Assembly (NCBI GenBank): GCA_903949225.1
Contig: CAJAYZ010000331.1
Coordinates: forward strand, 1-9,468
Reading direction: 5' to 3'
Source of the DNA: an uncultured Planctomycetaceae bacterium
GTDB taxonomy: Bacteria; Planctomycetota; Planctomycetia; Pirellulales; UBA1268
Length of the DNA stretch: 9,468 nucleotides
The notes below the pieces were generated by a model, which searched no databases, was not told the DNA's origin, and was given only the letters and a program-made list of their open reading frames with translations. The translations under genes and the position numbers were made by a program. Of this stretch, positions 1 to 5,264 are shown piece by piece. The number at the start of each line of letters is the position of its first letter. Positions within the stretch are counted from its first letter, which is position 1.

Positions 1-666
1 GACGGTGTCGAGGACCGACACGCTCAACCGCGGTGGCCCCTCCTGACGTGTCCCACGGATCTTCTTGCCGCGGAGGAGCAGCCGCCCGGAATCGGGATCG
101 ACCAGAAGCACGAACCCCCGGTCAGCCTGGGTGTAGATCTCGAACAGGCCCTCGAGGAGCCGGGGGAGAACCTCCTCGAGCGACAGCGAGGCACCGATCG
201 CCCGATTGATTCCGAACAGGGCCCGAAGCTGATCGGCGGCGTTCGCCCCGGGAGCGTCCTCGTCTCCATTCCGCGGCATTTCCATCTGGGAAACGATGAG
301 CGAGCTGCCGGCATGGGAGTCGAGATAGTCGGCATCCCCAGTGGAGGGGGCCTCCTCCGTGTCAGAGCGCGAAGCGATCCGGAACTGCATTCTGTGCTCG
401 CCGACGGAGACCTCGTCGCGATCGGAAAGCGGCCGCTGTCCGGCCACCCGCCGGCCGTTGACGAGGGTGCCGTTGCGGCTGCGGAGATCCTCGATGAGGA
501 CCCGCTCCCCGTCCCGGATGAACGCGGCATGATGCCGGCTCACCGACGAATCGGGGATGACGATGTCGCAGGAAGGATGGCGGCCAAGGACCGTCCGATC
601 GGCGAGGATCGGAATCTTCTCCCCCTTCCGGGGTCCGGCGCCGAACTCGAGACTGCACGCCGACAC
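1..666 (-). CDS. FHA-GAF domain signalling protein, C-terminus cut by window edge
   Basis: Reading the minus strand from a GTG at 666-664 gives 222 uninterrupted codons to the window edge. A good ribosome site, GAGGTG (671-676), lies just upstream and supports this start. Residues about 5-95 form an FHA phosphothreonine-binding domain: Gly28-Arg29, Ser43-Arg44-His45-His46, Asn65-Gly66-Thr67 and Asn70-Gly71 sit where the family's phosphopeptide-contacting residues are expected. A linker of about 50 residues rich in Ser, Asp and Glu follows. From about residue 145 onward the pattern fits the start of a GAF domain, with segments LRALFGINRAIGASLSLEEV and RGFVLLVDPDSGRLLL. No membrane segment or signal peptide is seen, so it is probably cytoplasmic. 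The missing C-terminus would carry the output domain. In planctomycetes such proteins often end in a PP2C/SpoIIE-type phosphatase, but a sigma-54 activator or cyclase output cannot be excluded. The FHA call is firm, the GAF call likely, the overall function unknown. Confidence 0.85.
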   Translation of the reverse strand, partial: MSACSLEFGAGPRKGEKIPILADRTVLGRHPSCDIVIPDSSVSRHHAAFIRDGERVLIEDLRSRNGTLVNGRRVAGQRPLSDRDEVSVGEHRMQFRIASRSDTEEAPSTGDADYLDSHAGSSLIVSQMEMPRNGDEDAPGANAADQLRALFGINRAIGASLSLEEVLPRLLEGLFEIYTQADRGFVLLVDPDSGRLLLRGKKIRGTRQEGPPRLSVSVLDTV

Positions 667-764
667 GTTTCACCTCGCTGGGATCCGCCCGGATCGACTC
701 TCACCTCACCCCACAGCCACAAAACTTTCCGCTGACTCACCAGAATGGCCCCCAAAGAGCCGAA

Positions 765-793
765 TTGCCAGCACGCCGATTCGCCGGTACGCT
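765..793 (+). promoter_or_regulatory. Possible sigma-70-type promoter ahead of tRNA-Gln
   Basis: TTGCCA (765-770) and TACGCT (788-793) are separated by 17 bp. The first matches the -35 consensus at five of six positions. The second keeps only the three most conserved -10 positions. Transcription would begin near 800, leaving about a 100-nt leader before the tRNA. That leader contains a 7-bp hairpin (865-871 paired with 879-885). This is a visual match only and could be chance in a 236-bp gap that must also hold the promoter of the divergent FHA gene. Confidence 0.3.
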
Positions 794-902
794 GGAGGCC
801 TTCCAGAAGAGACCCGCCGGTGGTTCCGTCCCGCTGGGGAAACCCCCGCCGACGTCCCTTCGCCCCCGATCTTCCCCGGATCGGGCCTTGGAAAGCCATT
901 CT

Positions 903-973
903 TGGGGAATGGTGTAACGGTAGCACGACTGGCTCTGAACCAGTTAGTCTAGGTTCGAATCCTAGTTCCCCAG
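903..973 (+). tRNA. tRNA-Gln (anticodon CTG)
   Basis: The cloverleaf can be drawn completely. The acceptor stem TGGGGAA (903-909) pairs with TTCCCCA (966-972). The D stem is GTG/CAC (912-914 and 924-926). The anticodon stem ACTGG/CCAGT (928-932 and 940-944) encloses the loop CTCTGAA with anticodon CTG at 935-937. A 4-nt variable loop follows, then a T arm CTAGG/CCTAG (949-953 and 961-965) with loop TTCGAAT. The tRNA decodes CAG. The weak U1-A72 pair and discriminator G (973) are typical glutaminyl identity features. The 3' CCA is not encoded. It stands alone, with no second tRNA beside it. Confidence 0.97.
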
Positions 974-979
974 TCTTTA

Positions 980-1188
980 TCTCTCACGCGCCGAGGGGCT
1001 TTCGGCACTCGGGTGCCGACCTGCCGCGGGAGCGAGGCGCGGCTTTACGCCCAACCCCGTCGCTCGGGGAACGTCGGCCTTCTCTCACGCGCCGAGGGGC
1101 TTTCGGCACTCGGGTGCCGGCCTGCCGCGGGAGCGGGGCGGGGCTTTGGTGCGAGCCCACCTCTTGGGGGATTCTCGGCCGTCTCTCA
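980..1188. repeat. Tandem repeat, 101-bp period, two copies plus a 7-bp third start
   Basis: The 67 bp at 980-1046 recur at 1081-1147 with only a few substitutions. The following 34 bp of each unit (1047-1080 and 1148-1181) are more diverged, and a third unit begins with TCTCTCA at 1182. That third start runs into the corA stop codon (TGA as TCA at 1186-1188). Each unit carries an identical 6-bp hairpin, CGGCAC-TCGG-GTGCCG, at 1003-1018 and 1104-1119. The block fills the convergent gap between the tRNA and corA, so the hairpins may terminate or stabilise transcripts. No long T-run follows them. It may also be an intergenic repeat family, which one window cannot show. Confidence 0.85.
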
Positions 1189-2286
1189 GTGCCAGCGGCG
1201 GAGCCAGCCGCGGCGCCAGAAGAACCACATCAGCCCCCCCGTCGTGGCGAGCATCATCGCGATCGCCACCAGCGCCCCGTAGCGGAAGCGCAACAGCGGC
1301 ATGTTCCAGGGGGAATCGGTGTCGAAGTTCATCCCGTAGAAGCCGGTGATGAACGTCAGCGGCATGAACAGGGTGGCGATCACCGTCAGCACCTTCATGA
1401 CGTCATTCATCCGATTGTTGATGCTCGCCAGATAAATGTCGCGGAGGTCGCTCCCGATCTCGCGATAGGCCTCCATGAGGTCGAGCAGTTCCATCGTGTG
1501 GTCGTAGCAGTCGCGGAAGTGGGCTCGGGCATGATCCCCCACAAGCGACGTTGGCTCGCGGCCGAGGGCGTGGAGGAGATCGCGCGTCGGCCAGAGGGCC
1601 CGCCTGAGAGTCATGAGGTCGTTGCGGACATCATGAATCCCGGCAAGCGCCGTCCGTGAAGGCCGGTTGAGGGCCTCCTCCTCGAGATCCTCGAGCCGAT
1701 CGCCGAACTGCTCGAGGACAGGGAAATAGCCGTCGATCACCACATCCATCAGCAGCGCGCACAGCGCGTCGGCCCCCTCGTGGCCGATCCGGGTGCGGCC
1801 ATGCCGAATCCGCTGCCGGACGGTGGCAAACGGATCGTGGGCCGAGCGTTCCCGGAACGTGATCACATAGCGGTCGCCGAGGAAGATGCAGACCGGATCG
1901 GTGACAATCTGCTGCCCGTCATGCCGCACCGTCCGGGCGGCGATGAGCACCTGATGCCCGAAAATCTCGACTTTGGGCCGCTCGTCGGGAGTGACGGCAT
2001 CTTCGAGGGCCAGGTCACTGATCTCGAAGAAGTTGCCGACCATCCGCGTCGTGGTCGGATCGTCGAGCCCCTCGATGTCGATCCACAGCACTGGCCAGGT
2101 TTCCCGGGCGATCGTCAACTCGTCGGCCCGGAGCACCGTCGACTCGGCGCTCGTCGTCGGATCGCATCCGAGGAGCCGGAGGACCGCCGGCGTCACGGCC
2201 CCAGCCGCGGTCGGCTCCAGCCGATGCGCTCCGGACAGATCGGGGCGGCGGTGACGACGACGACGGCGCTGCTTGCGTTGGGACAT
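1186..2286 (-). CDS. corA: CorA family Mg2+/Co2+ transport protein
   Basis: This is a 366-residue inner-membrane divalent cation channel of the CorA family, in which a pentamer admits Mg2+ (also Co2+ or Ni2+). The C-terminus has the family hallmark: TM1 at about 296-317 (VMKVLTVIATLFMPLTFITG), the GMN selectivity motif at 318-320, a short acidic periplasmic loop (FDTDSPWNM), and TM2 at about 336-357. The tail is basic (RRGWLRRW). Upstream of TM1 is the large cytoplasmic domain, with long helices at about 185-290 that include the acidic stretch DRLEDLEEEAL. The ATG at 2286 was chosen because it lies about 11 nt after AAGGG (2298-2302). A longer frame reaches 2502 but would overlap the divergent gene. 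The N-terminus is unusually arginine-rich (RKQRRRRRHRRP, residues 4-15). It is divergent from the ATP synthase cluster. Family assignment is certain; ion preference is inferred. Confidence 0.95.
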   Translation of the reverse strand: MSQRKQRRRRRHRRPDLSGAHRLEPTAAGAVTPAVLRLLGCDPTTSAESTVLRADELTIARETWPVLWIDIEGLDDPTTTRMVGNFFEISDLALEDAVTPDERPKVEIFGHQVLIAARTVRHDGQQIVTDPVCIFLGDRYVITFRERSAHDPFATVRQRIRHGRTRIGHEGADALCALLMDVVIDGYFPVLEQFGDRLEDLEEEALNRPSRTALAGIHDVRNDLMTLRRALWPTRDLLHALGREPTSLVGDHARAHFRDCYDHTMELLDLMEAYREIGSDLRDIYLASINNRMNDVMKVLTVIATLFMPLTFITGFYGMNFDTDSPWNMPLLRFRYGALVAIAMMLATTGGLMWFFWRRGWLRRWH

Positions 2287-2347
2287 GCGGCAATTTTCCC
2301 TTCTGGATCGGAGGCGCAGCCCGCATACCCGTGGCGGCCCCACACGA

Positions 2348-2364
2348 GGAGAGTCATACTCTCC
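2348..2364. promoter_or_regulatory. Perfect interrupted palindrome in the corA/atp divergent region
   Basis: GGAGAGT-CAT-ACTCTCC is a perfect 7-bp inverted repeat with a 3-bp spacer. It sits midway in the 131-bp region between the divergent corA and atp starts. CATACT (2355-2360) inside it resembles a -10 element on the plus strand, and TATGAC is readable on the minus strand. No convincing -35 box was found for either. It has the form of a dimeric regulator's operator overlapping a promoter, or a small hairpin in a leader RNA. Function is inferred from position and symmetry only. Confidence 0.4.
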
Positions 2365-2417
2365 AAAGCGCTGTCGGGACGATCCCGGCTGGCGCCCCTC
2401 CGGCCCCGTGCCCCGCC

Positions 2418-2768
2418 ATGCCAAAGCTTTCGAGCCCCGTTCCGCCAGAGAATCCGGCGTCGACCGATGACCCTTCGGCCGCGCCGGATGCCGCCGCTTC
2501 ACCGGTGGGAGAGGCCTTCGCGTGGGCGTCGCGGATCCTCGCCATCGGGCTGGCGATGTTCCTCCCCGGGGTTGGCGGTAATTGGCTCGACAGCCGCTTC
2601 GGAACCCGCTTTCTCGGGCCTGCTGGCTTGATCTTCGGGTTCACCGCCGCCCTCGTCTGGCTCGTCCAGATCGGCAACAGCGTGAAGCCCTATCGCCCCA
2701 AAAAAACGAAGCGCTACCGAATCCCTTCCCCCTCCGATGAACCGGGGAAGGGAACCGGGCATGACTGA
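2418..2768 (+). CDS. atpZ: AtpZ-like small membrane protein (ATPase_gene1 family)
   Basis: This 116-residue protein heads the ATP synthase operon. A Pro/Ala/Ser-rich N-terminus (1-32) precedes two membrane helices: about 34-56 (AWASRILAIGLAMFLPGVGG) and 64-86 (RFLGPAGLIFGFTAALVWLV). Between them is the family's conserved turn, NWLDSRFGT (55-63). The tail is short and basic, with KPYRPKKTKRYR. Proteins of this family sit beside AtpI. They are linked to Fo assembly, and in Bacillus the atpZ-atpI pair has been reported to support Mg2+ uptake. The ATG at 2418 was chosen although its ribosome site is weak. A GTG at 2331 is in frame but would add a low-complexity stretch and swallow the palindrome. 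It overlaps the next gene by 8 bp, which suggests translational coupling. The family call is good; the symbol is by analogy. Confidence 0.75.
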   Translation: MPKLSSPVPPENPASTDDPSAAPDAAASPVGEAFAWASRILAIGLAMFLPGVGGNWLDSRFGTRFLGPAGLIFGFTAALVWLVQIGNSVKPYRPKKTKRYRIPSPSDEPGKGTGHD

Positions 2769-3237
2769 CCGAACCGCGGCCACCGCCGCCGCCGCCCGCT
2801 TCAGGAGTGGAAAAAAAACGCTCCAAGGGGCGGCGATCCTCTTGGCCGTTCTCGCCCTCCTCGCCGCCGCCGCGATCGCCCACGGTGGCCCGAGCCGACT
2901 TGGCGGCCCAGAGTGGCTCCGAGCCGTGGCGGTCGTGGCTGGGGTGTGCGGCGTGTCGAGCCTGGGAGGCTGGATCGTGGCCCGGCTTGGCGCAGGGGGG
3001 CCCGCGCTGGCAGTCTCTGGCTCCCTCGGCGGGATCGCCCTCCGCCTCGTCCTGCCGTTGCTCCTGCTCGGATGGCTCTCCGTCGATCCGACCACGGCAC
3101 CGGCGGCCGGAAGGCTGCGGGAAGCGGGTGCTGGGGGGCTTTTGGTCGTTTTTTACCTCACCCTCCTTGCCACCGACATACTTCTGCACATCATGTGGGG
3201 GCCGAAGGGTCCCCTCCACCCCCGACCGGGGGCGTGA
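2761..3237 (+). CDS. AtpI-like four-helix membrane protein of the atp operon
   Basis: This is a 158-residue hydrophobic protein with four predicted membrane helices, at about 21-41, 52-75, 82-107 and 124-146. The N-terminus is basic and cytoplasmic-looking. The size and four-helix layout match AtpI, which in other bacteria helps assemble the c-ring and is encoded just before atpB. The segment GGIALRLVLPLLLLGW (90-105) with a membrane-embedded Arg95 resembles the AtpI third helix. A polar TDILLHIMW ends the fourth helix. The ATG at 2761 has AAGGGA (2748-2753) 7 nt upstream. An in-frame upstream ATG at 2737 lies deep inside the preceding gene and is less likely. Overall sequence similarity to AtpI is not obvious by eye. 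An AtpR-like subunit is an alternative, but the delta gene in the cluster argues against an N-type ATPase operon. Confidence 0.6.
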   Translation: MTDRTAATAAAARFRSGKKTLQGAAILLAVLALLAAAAIAHGGPSRLGGPEWLRAVAVVAGVCGVSSLGGWIVARLGAGGPALAVSGSLGGIALRLVLPLLLLGWLSVDPTTAPAAGRLREAGAGGLLVVFYLTLLATDILLHIMWGPKGPLHPRPGA

Positions 3238-3273
3238 GATCTCCCCCCGACACCGACGCCCGAGATTCGCTTC

Positions 3274-4272
3274 ATGTCCGACCACAACCCGATCTATCAC
3301 CTCAAGGATTCCTACTTCTTCGAGGTGCCGAAGGCGCTTTGGCGGCGCGACTGGCAAAAGCTCGAGGACGTGCCGGAGTTTCTTCGCGCCCCGTACGAGC
3401 GCGACCATCACCCGATGCCGTCGCTGGCTGAGTTCAACGAGGCGCTGTCGGGGAAGGTGCTGATTCCGCAGCCCTTTGGCCAGCTCGACAGCCTTTACGC
3501 GATGAAGTCTGGGATCGGCATCTCGAAGTACATGCTCCTCGAGCTTGCCGTCGGCGGCGCGATCCTCCTCCTCTTCTCGTGGCTCGCCAAGCGGATCGCC
3601 TCGGGGGCTCCCGCCAAGGGGCGGCTGGCGAATCTCCTCGAGGTGATGCTGCTGTTTGTTCGCGATCAGATCGCCCGGCCGGCGATTGACGACAAGCATG
3701 CCCACGCCGACGAGCATGGCCATGTCCACCACGACGGCGACAAGTTCGTCCCCCTCCTCTGGACGCTCTTTTTCTTCATTCTCGGCTGCAATCTCCTCGG
3801 CATGGTCCCCTGGGCTGGCTCGCCGACCGCGTCGTTCTCGGTGACGCTCGCCCTGGCCGCGGCCACCTTCCTGGGCGGGTTTGTCGGCGGCGTGAAGGCC
3901 ATGGGGCTGGCGGGCTACTTCAAGAATCTCGTCCCGCCGATCGACATGCCCTCCTACCTATTCCCCTTGAAGATCCTGATTTCAGTCGGGCTGTTCGGCA
4001 TTGAGCTCCTTGGCCTCGTGATCAAACATCTGATCCTCGCCGTCCGACTCCTCGCGAACATGGTCGCCGGGCATCTTGTGCTCCTCGGGATCATGGCCCT
4101 GATCCCCGCAGCGGCGGCCCTTTCGGCCGGGATGTGGGGCACAGTCACCGGGATCAGTGTCGTCAGCGCTACACTGTTCAGCGTCCTCGAACTGTTCGTC
4201 GCCTTCCTCCAGGCCTACATCTTCACCTTCCTGTCCGCCCTGTTCATTGGGGCTTCCGTTCACCACCACTGA
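3274..4272 (+). CDS. atpB: F-type ATP synthase subunit a
   Basis: This 332-residue Fo subunit forms the two proton half-channels against the c-ring. The essential arginine is R258 in LAVRLLANMVAGHL, and Q313 in ELFVAFLQAYIF matches E. coli Q252. Aligned by hand, H267 occupies the E. coli E219 position and E306 the H245 position. This swapped His/Glu arrangement resembles mitochondrial subunit a. Membrane segments lie at about 84-105, 158-180, 186-207, 228-250, 254-284 and 290-326, with an amphipathic stretch at 117-137. Two features make it longer than the E. coli protein (271 residues): an 80-residue hydrophilic N-terminus, and a His-rich insert HAHADEHGHVHH (142-153) before the second membrane helix. 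The ATG at 3274 lacks a strong ribosome site; only GAGA lies upstream. A 298-bp gap, unusual for this operon, separates it from atpE. Confidence 0.96.
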   Translation: MSDHNPIYHLKDSYFFEVPKALWRRDWQKLEDVPEFLRAPYERDHHPMPSLAEFNEALSGKVLIPQPFGQLDSLYAMKSGIGISKYMLLELAVGGAILLLFSWLAKRIASGAPAKGRLANLLEVMLLFVRDQIARPAIDDKHAHADEHGHVHHDGDKFVPLLWTLFFFILGCNLLGMVPWAGSPTASFSVTLALAAATFLGGFVGGVKAMGLAGYFKNLVPPIDMPSYLFPLKILISVGLFGIELLGLVIKHLILAVRLLANMVAGHLVLLGIMALIPAAAALSAGMWGTVTGISVVSATLFSVLELFVAFLQAYIFTFLSALFIGASVHHH

Positions 4273-4279
4273 TCCCCGA

Positions 4280-4317
4280 GAGGCTTCGCTCCGGCTTACG
4301 CCGGCTCGCTCCGCCTC
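4280..4317. repeat. Nested inverted repeat just after atpB
   Basis: An inner hairpin, CCGGC-TTAC-GCCGG (4291-4304), is flanked by an outer pair, GAGGC (4280-4284) with GCCTC (4313-4317). TCGCTCCG also occurs twice as a direct repeat (4286-4293 and 4306-4313). It begins eight bases after the atpB stop. No T-run follows, so it is not a classic terminator. The compact symmetric form suggests an mRNA 3'-end stabiliser or a dispersed intergenic repeat unit; one window cannot tell which. Confidence 0.6.
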
Positions 4318-4464
4318 CTGAACAACCTCGATTTTCACCCAGGAATCCAACCGCCTTCCGTGTCCCGTTTGCACGATCCGCAGACAGCGACCATGATCCC
4401 TGTCCCCGCGGACGGCCCCGGTGATCCCGGACCTCCGAACTGACCGACTTCCGTTTCCTTCGTT

Positions 4465-4543
4465 CCGGGCATCCGCCCGGATTCCGTTTTCTATCGTTCC
4501 GGGCATCCGCTCGGATTGTGAATTCAACCGGGCACCCGCCCGG
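4465..4543 (+). repeat. Ladder of three near-identical hairpins upstream of atpE
   Basis: Three successive copies of one small stem-loop lie in 79 bp. Copy 1 is CCGGGC-ATCC-GCCCGG (4465-4480). Copy 2 is CCGGGC-ATCC-GCTCGG (4499-4514), where the single change still allows a G-U pair. Copy 3 is CCGGGC-ACCC-GCCCGG (4528-4543). Copies 1 and 2 share further flanking bases (CGTTCCGGGCATCCGC and GGATT). Spacings are 34 and 29 bp. The last stem ends 27 nt before the atpE start and 12 nt before its ribosome site. Conservation of pairing across copies argues for function as RNA, perhaps to protect, process or tune translation of the atpE message. The role is inferred. Confidence 0.8.
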
Positions 4544-4555
4544 GTTCTCGTTGCC

Positions 4556-4561
4556 AAGGAG
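4556..4561 (+). promoter_or_regulatory. Strong ribosome binding site that fixes the atpE start
   Basis: AAGGAG lies 9 nt before the GTG at 4571, one of the strongest Shine-Dalgarno matches in the cluster. It decides the atpE start against in-frame upstream codons such as 4421, whose added residues would only translate the hairpin ladder. A strong site fits the need for about ten or more c subunits per complex. Confidence 0.75.
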
Positions 4562-4570
4562 CTTCTTCCA

Positions 4571-4891
4571 GTGATCCGTTCGCTCTTCTCGTTCCGCACG
4601 CTCTCCGTCGTCGCCGCCGTCGCCCTGACGATGTTTGTCGCCGACTTCGCCTCCGCCCAGGAAGCCACCGGCGGCCGGTCCCTCATTAACCTCACCTCGG
4701 CTTTCAGCGTTGCCGTGGTCGTCATGGGTGCCGCTTACGGCATCAGCAAACTCGCGGCTGCGGCCTACGAGAGCATGGCCCGTCAGCCGGAAGTGGCCGG
4801 CAACATCCAGACCGCGATGATCATCGCGGCAGCCCTCATCGAAGGCTTCACGTTCTACGCGCTGTTCATCTGCTCCGGGAAGACGAACTGA
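4571..4891 (+). CDS. atpE: F-type ATP synthase subunit c, with N-terminal signal peptide
   Basis: This encodes a 106-residue precursor of the c-ring proteolipid that carries protons through Fo. Residues 1-29 look like a cleavable signal peptide: basic start, hydrophobic VVAAVALTMFVADF, and ASA before Q30. The mature part is the usual hairpin: helix 1 at about 38-66, the polar loop ARQPE (70-74) that contacts gamma, and helix 2 at about 78-101 with the proton-binding carboxylate E91 (AALIEGF). The helix-1 glycine motif is degenerate: positions 53, 55, 57 and 59 read G, A, G, S, followed by K60. By hand alignment to the Na+-binding c subunit of Ilyobacter, the Gln ligand is replaced by Ile58, and the residues after Glu are Gly and Phe. 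H+ coupling is therefore more likely than Na+. Helix 2 ends early, in CSGKTN. The GTG start has a strong ribosome site. The mature region identity is clear; cleavage is predicted. Confidence 0.94.
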   Translation: MIRSLFSFRTLSVVAAVALTMFVADFASAQEATGGRSLINLTSAFSVAVVVMGAAYGISKLAAAAYESMARQPEVAGNIQTAMIIAAALIEGFTFYALFICSGKTN

Positions 4892-4965
4892 CATCGGGCC
4901 GGTGGATTCGCCATGACCTGAAGGGGATGGTGCTTTCCCGGCGATCCTGGAAGCGACAGGAAACG

Positions 4966-5024
4966 GAACGGCGGTGTGGAAGCGGCGGTGTCAAACGCCT
5001 GCCGCTTCCGCACCGGCCCGTTTC
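4966..5024 (+). other. Very long imperfect hairpin between atpE and atpF
   Basis: The core stem pairs 4972-4991 with 4995-5015 around a 3-nt loop (4992-4994). All 20 left-arm bases pair, 18 as Watson-Crick and two as G-U, with one bulged T at 5000. Its central part is GGAAGCGGC (4978-4986) with GCCGCTTCC (5001-5009). Weaker pairing continues outward to about 4966 and 5024 with small bulges. The structure starts about 75 nt after the atpE stop. No T-run follows, so a simple intrinsic terminator is unlikely. A double-strand nuclease processing site, a 3' stabiliser of the atpE message, an attenuator, or a decayed small inverted-repeat element are all possible. The inverted symmetry is directly visible; the role is not known. 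Confidence 0.8.
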
Positions 5025-5264
5025 TGGCCTTCGGGACACAATCCCGGCAAGCCAGGATCGAGTCTGGATTGGCGTCTTCGTCCGCACGGATGAGTCGCCT
5101 GTGCCTGCTCGGTCGATTCTGTTGTCGGTCGGTGCGTGAGGTTTCCGGTTCATTTTGATTCGTGTCGTTGATGCGTTGATGCCTTGAGTGATGGCCTGCC
5201 TCCTTTGGCGCCGTCTTAGTCAGTCATCTGTTTTTGTCATCTGGGTGATGCAGGAGAAACCGAC
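5025..5264 (+). other. Long gene-free leader before atpF
   Basis: The whole atpE-atpF gap is 373 bp (4892-5264), and this is the part after the long hairpin. It holds no convincing gene; the small frames here lack ribosome sites and recognisable products. Two short direct repeats are visible: GTTGATGC twice in tandem (5167-5182) and GTCATCTG twice (5223-5230 and 5236-5243). The stretch from about 5145 is less GC-rich than its surroundings, as promoter regions often are. No matched -35/-10 pair could be identified. A secondary promoter for atpF and downstream genes is possible but unproven. Confidence 0.5.

Noticed and set aside
903..973. tRNA-Gln as an integration site for a mobile element
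   Set aside because: No duplicate of the tRNA 3' end, integrase gene or phage-like gene is seen nearby.
745..1659. 304-codon plus-strand frame crossing the tRNA, the tandem repeat and the corA antisense
   Set aside because: It reads straight through a tRNA gene and a non-coding repeat and has no domain or ribosome site.
2287..2417. Mg2+ riboswitch (M-box type) in the corA or atp leader
   Set aside because: The region is only 131 bp and shared by two divergent genes; none of the expected conserved multi-helix pattern is visible, only a 17-bp palindrome.
2641..3732. 363-codon minus-strand frame opposite the AtpI-like gene and atpB
   Set aside because: The composition is Arg/Gly/Pro-rich without domains, and it lies opposite recognisable membrane proteins.
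4421..4570. Extended N-terminus of the c subunit from an upstream start
   Set aside because: It would translate the hairpin ladder, while a strong ribosome site and a signal peptide begin at 4571.
4927..5139. 70-codon frame in the atpE-atpF gap as a small gene
   Set aside because: It spans the long hairpin, has no convincing ribosome site, and its product is unrecognisable and low in hydrophobic structure.
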